Shown piece by piece: positions 13,349 to 19,807 of a stretch of 19,807 nt of DNA. The notes beneath the pieces were generated by a model. That model was not told the DNA's origin. It ran no database searches and was given only the letters and a program-made list of their open reading frames with translations. The number at the start of each line of letters is the position of its first letter. Position 1 is the stretch's first letter. The stretch covers positions 1,727 to 21,533 of the forward strand of contig DLZQ01000007.1 in NCBI GenBank assembly GCA_003447295.1, written 5' to 3'. The translations under genes and the position numbers were made by a program. This DNA comes from Lachnospiraceae bacterium (GTDB taxonomy: Bacteria; Bacillota; Clostridia; Lachnospirales; Lachnospiraceae).

Positions 13349-14455
13349 ATGAAAATCGTATTACAGCATCTGACCAAGAAATTCCCCGCACGCGGTCCTG
13401 TCCGCGGCAGGAAGAACCGCGAAGATGTCATTGCCGTGAATGACTTCGACTTCGAGATTCCTGACGGCAAGCTGATCGGACTCTTAGGTCCCTCCGGCTG
13501 TGGCAAAAGTACTGCCTTGAATCTGATCTGCGGTCTGCTGAAACCCACCGATGGCAAGATCTTTTTCGGCGAAGATGATGTCACCGGACTTCCGCCCGAG
13601 AACCGTGGTGTCGGCATGGTGTTCCAGAACTATGCCCTCTACCCCCACCTCACTGTGGAAAAAAACATTCAGTTCCCCCTGGAGAATCTGAAGGGTGCTA
13701 ACAAGCTTTCCAAAGAAGAGATGAATAAGCGCGTGCTGGAGGCAGCAAAGCTGGTACAGATCGATCACCTGTTAGAGCGTAAACCCAATGAGCTCTCCGG
13801 CGGTCAGCAGCAGCGTGTTGCCATCGCCAGAGCCTTAGTTAAGCTGCCAAAAGTTCTTCTTTTGGACGAGCCTCTCTCCAATCTGGATGCCAGACTCCGT
13901 CTCCAGACCAGAGAAGAGATCCGCCGGATCCAGCAAGAGACACAGATCACCACCATCTTCGTTACCCACGATCAGGACGAAGCCATGAGCATCTCCGATA
14001 TGATCGTCGTGATGAAGGACGGTATCGTACAGCAGATCGGCAAGCCCCAGAACGTATACGATGATCCCGTGAATCTGTTCGTTGCAAAGTTCCTCGGCAC
14101 ACCTCCCATCAATGTATTTTCCGGTGAGGTAAAAAATGAACAGTTATACATTGGCTCCGAGGCTGTCCTGTCCACTCCCGGAGTAGCGGATCAGCCCGTG
14201 CATGTCGGCATTCGCCCGGAAGGCTTCGTCTTAAAAGAGGACGGACCACTCTCCTGCGATCTGGTGCGTCTAGAGGTCATGGGCCGGGATGTGAGCATTG
14301 TTTCCACCCATGAGAAGTCCCAGAACGTTACCATCCGTTCCATCATTGATGCGGACGAAGGCAGATCTCTTCCCACCGGAAAAGTGCATTTTGCCTTAAA
14401 GCCCGCAAAAGTATTCCTCTTTTGCACCGACACCGAAGAACGTATCCGTTTCTAA
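13349..14455 (+). CDS. Sugar ABC transporter ATP-binding protein (MsmK/UgpC type)
   Basis: This 368-residue ATPase of CUT1 importers energises uptake of oligosaccharides or related solutes. Walker A is GPSGCGKST (residues 47-55), the Q-loop is VFQNY (91-95), the signature is LSGGQQQ (149-155), Walker B is VLLLDEP (169-175), the D-loop is SNLDA and the H-loop His is 207. Beyond about residue 240 a regulatory OB/TOBE-like domain (IRPEGFVL and following) is present, as in MalK and MsmK. An unusual basic insert (RGPVRGRKNRED, residues 15-26) precedes the first core strand. The AAAGGA ribosome site is 8-9 bases before the ATG. It heads an operon with two permeases and a binding protein; no clear promoter was found immediately upstream, so it may be read through from the FRG promoter or from within the palindromic element. 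Confidence 0.93.
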   Translation: MKIVLQHLTKKFPARGPVRGRKNREDVIAVNDFDFEIPDGKLIGLLGPSGCGKSTALNLICGLLKPTDGKIFFGEDDVTGLPPENRGVGMVFQNYALYPHLTVEKNIQFPLENLKGANKLSKEEMNKRVLEAAKLVQIDHLLERKPNELSGGQQQRVAIARALVKLPKVLLLDEPLSNLDARLRLQTREEIRRIQQETQITTIFVTHDQDEAMSISDMIVVMKDGIVQQIGKPQNVYDDPVNLFVAKFLGTPPINVFSGEVKNEQLYIGSEAVLSTPGVADQPVHVGIRPEGFVLKEDGPLSCDLVRLEVMGRDVSIVSTHEKSQNVTIRSIIDADEGRSLPTGKVHFALKPAKVFLFCTDTEERIRF

Positions 14456-14470
14456 TATTTTATCCGCTTT

Positions 14471-14498
14471 TGCAGTCCGGCGATATTCATGGACTGCA
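14471..14498 (+). promoter_or_regulatory. Intercistronic hairpin between the ATPase and first permease genes
   Basis: TGCAGTCC (14471-14478) and GGACTGCA (14491-14498) form a perfect 8-bp stem with a 12-base loop, 20 bases before the permease ATG and without a T tract. It may act in mRNA processing or in setting relative expression within the operon rather than terminating. Confidence 0.5.
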
Positions 14499-14517
14499 GA
14501 AAGAATTGAGGTTTCTT

Positions 14518-15411
14518 ATGGAAAAACAAAATCTGAAAGCCTGGCTCTATCTATTGCCGGCATTCCTGTTTCTGGGTGCTTTTATGATCTATCCTCTTAT
14601 CGACGTATTCGTGTACTCCTTTGAAGAGGGTTACAATTCCGCATCCCAGACCTTTTACGGCGTAGGCATGTACAATTACTCCTATGTACTCCACGATCCG
14701 TACTTTTTACAGGCATTGAAAAATACCTTCATTCTGGTCATCATCACCGTTCCGGTCTCCACCGGACTGGCTCTTTTGATCTCCGCTGCCTTAAGCTCCA
14801 TCAAACCGCTGCGGGATCTGTTCCAGACCATATTTTTCCTGCCCTACGTAACCAATACGCTGGCGGTCGGTCTGGTCTTCATGATTCTTTTCAAAAAGAC
14901 TCCTTACTCCGACGGTCTGATCAATCTGCTGATCCAGTTTTTCGGCGGCAGCTCCGTAGATTTCATCGATGGACCCTACTGGGCGAAAATGTTCGTGCTG
15001 TGCTTTTACACCATCTGGATCGTTATGCCTTTTAAGATCCTGATCCTGACCAGCGCTCTCGCCAGTGTGAACCCCATGTACTACAATGCGGCAAGAGTGG
15101 ACGGCACTTCCCGTTTCCGGATGTTCACCAAAATCACACTACCCATGATCTCTCCCATGGTGTTCTACCTGATCATCACCGGCTTTATCGGCGCATTCAA
15201 GGCATACAGTGATGCCGTGGCGCTCTTCGGCACGAACTTAAATGCTGCAGAGATGAATACCATTGTCGGTTACGTCTACGACATGCTCTACGGCGACAGC
15301 GGCGGATATCCTTCCTATGCTTCCGCCGCGGCGATCCTGCTGTTTGCCATCGTCCTGACCATCACCTGCATCAATCTGCTGGTCAGCAAAAAGCATGTCC
15401 ACTATGTATAG
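14518..15411 (+). CDS. CUT1 ABC transporter permease 1 (MalF/UgpA-like)
   Basis: This 297-residue inner-membrane permease has about six membrane segments. The EAA coupling loop that contacts the ATPase is visible as YYNAARVDGTSRFRMFTKIT at residues about 188-207. I use the ATG at 14518-14520, after a TTGAGG ribosome site and giving MEKQNLKAWLYLLPAFLFLG; the frame is open further upstream but would overlap the ATPase gene. It follows the ATPase gene after a 62-base gap with a hairpin and precedes the second permease by about 17 bases. Together the two permeases form the heterodimeric channel. Substrate cannot be read from the sequence; the divergent GH13 gene points to alpha-glucosides. Confidence 0.93.
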   Translation: MEKQNLKAWLYLLPAFLFLGAFMIYPLIDVFVYSFEEGYNSASQTFYGVGMYNYSYVLHDPYFLQALKNTFILVIITVPVSTGLALLISAALSSIKPLRDLFQTIFFLPYVTNTLAVGLVFMILFKKTPYSDGLINLLIQFFGGSSVDFIDGPYWAKMFVLCFYTIWIVMPFKILILTSALASVNPMYYNAARVDGTSRFRMFTKITLPMISPMVFYLIITGFIGAFKAYSDAVALFGTNLNAAEMNTIVGYVYDMLYGDSGGYPSYASAAAILLFAIVLTITCINLLVSKKHVHYV

Positions 15412-15428
15412 GAAAGGAGGTCTTTGTG

Positions 15429-16307
15429 ATGTCTGATGTTACATCTGATTATAAAAAACAAGAAAAGCGCACCCGGATCTGCGGCAATATCCGTAATGGG
15501 ATCGTCTACTTTTTTCTGTGTCTGTGGGCGCTGATCGTGCTGTTCCCTTTTTACTGGATGGTACTGACCTCCGTAAAAAGCTACGGCTCCTATAATGCGG
15601 AATATATTCCGAAGTTTTTCACTCTGTCTCCCACTCTGCAGAACTACGTGGACGCTTTTACCACTGTTTCTCTGGGAAGATACCTGTGGAACACTTTGTT
15701 TTTCACTGTGGTCACCACTGCCATCATGTTGGTGGTCATCACCCTGGCGGCCTTCGCGTTTGCAAGGTTGAAATTTGCCGGAAAAGATCTGATCTTTACG
15801 TTATTTTTATCCCTGATGATGATTCCGAACGAGCTGGTGGTCATTACGAATTTCACCACTATCACGAACCTGGATCTGCGTAATACCTTCACCGGCCTGA
15901 TCCTGCCTTCCGTGACCAGCGTATTTTATATCTATCTGCTGCGAGAGAATTTCGCACAGATTCCGGACGAGCTGTATTATGCCGCCAAGGTGGACGGTAC
16001 TTCCGATCTGCGGTATCTGCGCAAGGTCATGGTGCCCATCTGCAAGCCCACGCTGATCACCATCGTGATCCTGAAGGTTATTGAATGCTGGAACTCCTAT
16101 GTGTGGCCCAGACTGATCACCGATGATCCGGATTACTATCTGGTATCCAATGGTATCCAGGAGATCCGTGAGAATGGTTTCGGCAGAGAGAATATCCCCG
16201 CCATGATGGCTGCGGTGGTCGTGATCTCCGTTCCTCTGGTGGTGTTGTTCCTCGTATTCCGTAAAAAAGTCATGGCAGGCGTTGCCAGAGGAGGTACCAA
16301 AGGATGA
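15429..16307 (+). CDS. CUT1 ABC transporter permease 2 (MalG/UgpE-like)
   Basis: This 292-residue inner-membrane protein has about six membrane segments and the EAA loop ELYYAAKVDGTSDLRYLRKV at residues about 181-200, diagnostic of the MalG side of CUT1 importers. The strong GGAAAGGAGG ribosome site is 8 bases before the ATG at 15429; a GTG one codon earlier (15426) is a possible but less likely start. The stop overlaps the start of the binding-protein gene by four bases (ATGA), so the two are translationally coupled. It pairs with the preceding permease. Confidence 0.93.
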   Translation: MSDVTSDYKKQEKRTRICGNIRNGIVYFFLCLWALIVLFPFYWMVLTSVKSYGSYNAEYIPKFFTLSPTLQNYVDAFTTVSLGRYLWNTLFFTVVTTAIMLVVITLAAFAFARLKFAGKDLIFTLFLSLMMIPNELVVITNFTTITNLDLRNTFTGLILPSVTSVFYIYLLRENFAQIPDELYYAAKVDGTSDLRYLRKVMVPICKPTLITIVILKVIECWNSYVWPRLITDDPDYYLVSNGIQEIRENGFGRENIPAMMAAVVVISVPLVVLFLVFRKKVMAGVARGGTKG

Positions 16308-17899
16308 GTCGATTTAGCAAAAAGCTGGCACTCTTATGTGCCCTGGGCGGGCTGTCCCTATCTCTGACCGGCTGCCATGGTTCCAAGGGGCTGCCGGAAT
16401 TCACTGTTCCGGAGGAATTCGATACTTCCAGAAACTATGAGATTACCTTCTGGGCGAAAAATGATACCAACAAGACCCAGACGGAAATCTACAAAAAAGC
16501 CATTGCGGATTTTGAAGCCCTGTATCCCAATATCACGGTGAACCTGAATCTATACACGGATTACGGCAAAATTTACAACGATGTCATTACCAATATTTCC
16601 ACCAATACGACACCCAATGTCTGCATCACCTACCCGGATCACATTGCCACCTACCTCACCGGACAGAACACCGTAGTTCCTCTGGATGACCTGTTTGCCG
16701 ATGAAAAATACGGTCTGGGCGGCACACAGCTTGCCTATGACGGTCCTACCAGAGAAGAAGTCATTCCGCAGTTTTTGAATGAATGCTCCATCGACGGTCA
16801 TTACTATGCCGTACCCTACATGCGTTCCACCGAAGCCTGCTACGTGAATAAGACCTACGTGGAAAATCTTGGATATACTCTGCCGGATGTACTGACCTGG
16901 GATTTCATCTGGGAGGTCTCCGAGGCTGCCATCGCCAAAAATGCGGACGGCACCTATGTAGTCAACGGGCAGAATGTACTGATCCCGTTTATCTACAAGT
17001 CCACCGACAACATGATGATCCAGATGTTAAAGCAAAAGAACGCGGGATATTCCACAGCTGACGGCAGCATTGAACTATTCAACGATACCACCACGGATCT
17101 CCTGTATGGTATTGCCGGACATGTAAAGAGCGGTGCCTTTTCCACCTTCAAGATCTCCGGTTATCCTGCGAACTTTCTGAATGCAGGACAATGTATTTTC
17201 GCCATTGATTCTACTGCCGGAGCCACCTGGATGGGTACGGATGCCCCACTGTCGGATATCAGCGAAGACTCTCTGGTGCAGTTTGAGACCGCCGTGCGGA
17301 TGATTCCCCAGTTTGACCCGGAGCATCCCGAAATGATCTCCCAGGGTCCTTCCGTCTGCGTCTTCAATAAATCAGACTCTCAGGAAGTACTGGCATCCTG
17401 GCTGTTTGCCCAGTATCTGCTCACCAACGATGTGCAGATCGCTTATTCCGAGACAGAAGGCTATGTACCTGTAACCTCTAAGGCACAAAGCTCCGCAGAA
17501 TATCAGGATTATCTATCCAAGAGCGGTGCAGATAACGGTACACATTATGCAGTGAAGATTGAGGCTTCCAAACTGTTGCTTGATAACGTAGACAGCACCT
17601 TCGTTACACCGGTCTTCAACGGTTCCGCATCCTTACGCGACGCTTCCGGACAGTTGATTGAAAATGTAGTGAAGTCAACCCGCAGAAAAGAAACTGTAGA
17701 CGATGCCTACATCCAAAAGCTTTACAGCGATGTGGAGAGCCTGTACCGTCTCGGTCAGGGAAGTGATGCCTCCTTCGGCAAAAAGGAACTGGGTGCCATG
17801 CCCCGGGCTTCCGTGATCCTGTTAAGCATACTGGCTGTCACCTGGGTTCTGATCCTGCTGTATGTAGGTCGGGAATATTTAAAAAACAGAAAGAAGTAA
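16304..17899 (+). CDS. Extracellular solute-binding lipoprotein with a C-terminal membrane anchor
   Basis: This 531-residue family 1 solute-binding protein begins with a signal peptide and lipobox LTGC (Cys24), so it is lipid-anchored outside the membrane. The mature part starts YEITFWAKND and shows the UgpB/MalE-type pattern (FEALYPNITVNL, then AVPYMRSTEACYVNKTY). Unusually, after the binding domain it has a second anchor: a hydrophobic helix at about residues 503-524 (VILLSILAVTWVLILLYVG) followed by the basic tail REYLKNRKK, which should lie in the cytoplasm. Typical members of this family end without such a helix. It is the last gene of the ABC operon and starts in an ATGA overlap with the second permease. 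An intrinsic terminator follows. It should deliver the sugar to the two permeases. Confidence 0.92.
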   Translation: MSRFSKKLALLCALGGLSLSLTGCHGSKGLPEFTVPEEFDTSRNYEITFWAKNDTNKTQTEIYKKAIADFEALYPNITVNLNLYTDYGKIYNDVITNISTNTTPNVCITYPDHIATYLTGQNTVVPLDDLFADEKYGLGGTQLAYDGPTREEVIPQFLNECSIDGHYYAVPYMRSTEACYVNKTYVENLGYTLPDVLTWDFIWEVSEAAIAKNADGTYVVNGQNVLIPFIYKSTDNMMIQMLKQKNAGYSTADGSIELFNDTTTDLLYGIAGHVKSGAFSTFKISGYPANFLNAGQCIFAIDSTAGATWMGTDAPLSDISEDSLVQFETAVRMIPQFDPEHPEMISQGPSVCVFNKSDSQEVLASWLFAQYLLTNDVQIAYSETEGYVPVTSKAQSSAEYQDYLSKSGADNGTHYAVKIEASKLLLDNVDSTFVTPVFNGSASLRDASGQLIENVVKSTRRKETVDDAYIQKLYSDVESLYRLGQGSDASFGKKELGAMPRASVILLSILAVTWVLILLYVGREYLKNRKK

Positions 17900-17906
17900 T
17901 TTTTCA

Positions 17907-17960
17907 GCCCCATTCGTAAGATAGCCTCTGATGGTATTTTCCTGCGGATGGGGCCTCTTT
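17907..17960 (+). terminator. Intrinsic terminator of the ABC operon
   Basis: GCCCCAT (17907-17913) pairs with ATGGGGC (17948-17954), followed by CTCTTTTTG. It begins about 8 bases past the stop of the binding-protein gene. The loop is long (about 34 bases) and may hold extra pairing. Confidence 0.7.
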
Positions 17961-17972
17961 TTGCAAAAAGCC

Positions 17973-18000
17973 TTGATTTATCTTGTGTTTCAGGTATAAT
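17973..18000 (+). promoter_or_regulatory. Strong promoter and structured leader of the OB-fold lipoprotein gene
   Basis: TTGATT (17973-17978) and TATAAT (17995-18000) are 16 bases apart. The leader of about 94 bases holds two perfect hairpins, GTCTGTG/CACAGAC (18044-18050, 18057-18063) and TGCGC/GCGCA (18069-18073, 18080-18084). The second ends only a few bases before the GGAGG ribosome site at 18091-18095, so the leader could affect translation or stability. Confidence 0.7.
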
Positions 18001-18100
18001 GGAACTGTTCGGTGTCTGAGCGCACCGGATAAATTGAGGAGATGTCTGTGTATCTGCACAGACCCATATGCGCCACAAAGCGCAGGAATGGAGGATTATT

Positions 18101-18934
18101 ATGAAAAAGAAGACACTTGCATTAACCATGGCTATGGCTCTGGTTCTGTCTCTCGCTGCATGTGGAAACAGCAATGCAGACGTTGCTGCTGAATCTACCG
18201 CTGCTGCCACCACTGAGGCTACTACCGAAGTTGCTACTACCGAAGCTGCTACCGAGGCTACTGAGGCTGTTGCTGATGAGAAGTCCGAGGGTGTTATGAC
18301 CTATGAAGAGTACATGGCTGCTGATCTCGATTCCGAAGTTGTGATCGAGGCTTATGTTCAGGCAAAACAGTCCTGGTGGGAAGACAAGGCTACCCTGTAC
18401 ACCCAGGATCAGGACGGCGCTTACTTCATTTATAATGCCGTATGTTCCGAAGAGGATTATGCAAAGCTGGTACCCGGTACCAAGATCAAAGTAACCGGTT
18501 ATAAGACCGAGTGGTCCGGTGAAGTTGAGATCGCTGAAGGTGCTACCTTCGAGATCGAAGAGGGCAGCTACATCGCTCCCGTTACCGATGTGACTGATCT
18601 GTTAGGTACCGATGATCTGATCAACTACCAGAACCAGTTCGTAGCTTTCAAGGGCATGACCGTAGAAGCTGCTGGTCAGGATGCTGACGGTAACGACGTT
18701 GCTTTCCTGTACAACTGGGACGGTTCCGGCGAAGACGGTAACGACCTGTACTTCAACGTATCTCTGAATGGTCAGACCTATACCTTCACCGTTGAGTCTT
18801 ATCTGTGCGACAACACCACCGATGTTTACAACGCAGTAAAGAACTTAAAGATCGGTGACACCGTTGATATGGAAGGCTTCCTGTACTGGTACGAAGGTGT
18901 GAACCCTCACATCACTTCCGTAACTGTGAAGTAA
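18101..18934 (+). CDS. Lipoprotein with Thr/Ala/Glu spacer and OB-fold-like domains
   Basis: This 277-residue secreted lipoprotein starts at the ATG at 18101 after a GGAGG site. The signal peptide ends in lipobox LAAC (Cys21). Residues about 27-60 are a low-complexity Ala/Thr/Glu spacer with repeats of TTEA/ATEA, which should hold the domain away from the membrane. The rest looks like two OB-fold-like modules: EEYMAADLDSEVVIEAYVQA, then LVPGTKIKVTGYKTEW; and FVAFKGMTVEAAG, then LKIGDTVDMEGFLYWYEG. It is acidic and strongly biased to GCT, ACC, GAA and GGT codons, suggesting high expression. Similar proteins are familiar from Lachnospiraceae but have no known role; ligand binding at the cell surface is inference. 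It has its own promoter and terminator. Confidence 0.85.
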   Translation: MKKKTLALTMAMALVLSLAACGNSNADVAAESTAAATTEATTEVATTEAATEATEAVADEKSEGVMTYEEYMAADLDSEVVIEAYVQAKQSWWEDKATLYTQDQDGAYFIYNAVCSEEDYAKLVPGTKIKVTGYKTEWSGEVEIAEGATFEIEEGSYIAPVTDVTDLLGTDDLINYQNQFVAFKGMTVEAAGQDADGNDVAFLYNWDGSGEDGNDLYFNVSLNGQTYTFTVESYLCDNTTDVYNAVKNLKIGDTVDMEGFLYWYEGVNPHITSVTVK

Positions 18935-18982
18935 TTTAATGGCATCGTCAATAAATCGCCAATAAGAAGATTGCAATATAAA

Positions 18983-19014
18983 AGAGCTGTCCTCGTAAGA
19001 GGGCGGCTCTTTTT
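18983..19014 (+). terminator. Intrinsic terminator of the OB-fold lipoprotein gene
   Basis: AGAGCTGTCCT (18983-18993) pairs with AGGGCGGCTCT (19000-19010) through nine canonical and two G-U pairs over a 6-base loop, followed by TTTT. It lies about 50 bases past the stop. Confidence 0.85.
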
Positions 19015-19129
19015 ACTCTGCCTATCTGTCTACTGCATTCTTTTATACTTTAGCATTTTCATACATTGTCCAAGCTTCACTTCCGCTTGCTGCAAAAGCA
19101 AATTCCAATACTTCCATGTGCTGCAATCC

Positions 19130-19687
19130 TTATCTTCTGCTCTCCCACCATCGTTTAGCAATCCGAAAGCCCTCCATGGGAACGCAGAACCTTCGGTCTC
19201 TGGGCGGCTGCAATGCAGTATTGAGTTCCTCCATATCGAACCACTCCACGCACTCCACTTCCTCTTTTTGCAGGGTAAGCTTTTTAGCATCTACATGCTT
19301 GGTGTACATGTAGACGAATGCCACTTCATTGTCCCGGAACATTTTTCCATAGAATTCTTTTTCGTATTGAATATCAAAACATCCGGCGAATGTAAGATCC
19401 TCTTTTGCGGCCCGGATTCCCAGTTCTTCGTGAAGCTCCCGGATTGCGGACTCTTCCGGTTCATCCCCAGCCTGAATATGTCCGGCGGAAGAGGTGTCGA
19501 ACCGCCCCGGAAAACTGTCTTTCTCCGCAGAGCGCTTCTGTAATAACAGTTGGGCTTTTCCGTCCTGTTCCCTCACGATCCAGATATGGGCGGTTCTGTG
19601 GCGGACACCCTTTTCATGCGCCTGTGTGCGTTCTATGGTCTCCCCTGTGGGAATGCCTTTTTCATCTACGATGTCAAATATTTCCAT
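19130..19687 (-). CDS. Nudix hydrolase
   Basis: This 185-residue Nudix enzyme would hydrolyse a nucleoside-diphosphate-linked or related pyrophosphate substrate using bound divalent metal. The Nudix box GX5EX7REUXEEXGU is present at about residues 69-91 (GHIQAGDEPEESAIRELHEE then LGI), with Asp in place of the first Glu, a conservative change, and the metal-binding REXXEE intact. The N-terminal opening FDIVDEKGIPTGETIERTQAH and the phrase HRTAHIWIV are typical of the YfcD/isopentenyl-isomerase-like branch, in which substrates are poorly known. It is convergent with the OB-fold lipoprotein gene. Immediately upstream of its start is a 20-bp tandem repeat, where its promoter should lie. Confidence 0.92.
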   Translation of the reverse strand: MEIFDIVDEKGIPTGETIERTQAHEKGVRHRTAHIWIVREQDGKAQLLLQKRSAEKDSFPGRFDTSSAGHIQAGDEPEESAIRELHEELGIRAAKEDLTFAGCFDIQYEKEFYGKMFRDNEVAFVYMYTKHVDAKKLTLQKEEVECVEWFDMEELNTALQPPRDRRFCVPMEGFRIAKRWWESRR

Positions 19688-19707
19688 GGTGTTATGGCTC
19701 CTTGTGT

Positions 19708-19807
19708 TTCTTTCTAGTCCTCTGGGTTTCCTTGCAGTCCTCTGGGGTTCTTTGCAGTCCTCTGGGGTTCTTTGCAGTCCTCTAGGGTTCTTTGCAGTCC
19801 TCTGGGG
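19708..19807. repeat. Tandem repeat, five 20-bp units, running off the window
   Basis: Five head-to-tail units of TTCTTTGCAGTCCTCTGGGG fill 19708-19807 and reach the last base, so the array probably continues. Units 3 and 5 match this consensus exactly, unit 4 has one change, unit 2 one, and the leftmost unit three. There are no spacers, so this is not a CRISPR array. It lies about 20 bases upstream of the Nudix start. Confidence 0.9.

Noticed and set aside
17755..18213. Minus-strand frame of 152 codons across the end of the binding-protein gene and the lipoprotein start
   Set aside because: It crosses a terminator, a promoter and two well-supported genes on the other strand and resembles no protein.
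19708..19807. CRISPR array
   Set aside because: The 20-bp units are directly adjacent with no spacers and no cas genes are present.

Overview
The window looks like chromosomal DNA of a Firmicute of the class Clostridia, most likely a gut Lachnospiraceae. The basis is the mix of genes: an agr-type peptide locus, a PAS/hybrid sensor kinase of a type abundant in that family, QueH, a CUT1-type sugar ABC operon, and an OB-fold lipoprotein with a Thr/Ala/Glu spacer. Strong AGGAGG-like ribosome sites and intrinsic terminators fit. No rRNA, tRNA, phage gene or CRISPR array was seen.

Left part (about 1-4.2 kb, all minus strand, visibly AT-rich): an agr-type quorum-sensing locus. In transcription order it holds a LytTR response regulator, an AgrC-like GHKL sensor kinase, an intrinsic terminator, a 50-residue AgrD-like cyclic-peptide precursor (1583-1735), AgrB, a 5'-truncated secreted-protein remnant, a lipoprotein, and the first codons of another gene leaving the window. 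The locus is rearranged. About 86 bp of the kinase 3' end is duplicated just upstream of agrD, agrB runs into the truncated gene, and an IS3-family fragment sits about 25 bp upstream of the response regulator.

Middle (4.2-12.1 kb): the IS3 fragment (intact orfA, A7G slippery site, orfB lacking its catalytic core) is followed by minus-strand genes. These are a zinc-ribbon protein, a small Cys-cluster protein, a small membrane protein, a hybrid histidine kinase decayed by at least three lesions, argS, queH, and a GH13 alpha-glycosidase with a palindromic operator against its -10 box.

Right part (12.3-19.8 kb): divergent from the GH13 gene lie an FRG-domain protein, then a 158-bp nested palindromic element, then a CUT1 sugar ABC operon (ATPase, two permeases, solute-binding lipoprotein). 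The binding protein has an unusual C-terminal membrane anchor. A separately transcribed OB-fold lipoprotein with a structured leader follows, then a convergent Nudix hydrolase, and a 20-bp tandem repeat that runs off the window.

Functionally, the GH13 enzyme and the ABC importer probably form one carbohydrate-uptake and cleavage unit. The agr genes form a cell-density signalling unit that may be only partly intact. No wholly new system is proven. The best candidates for new biology are the AgrD peptide with its rearranged locus and the palindromic element at 13141-13298.
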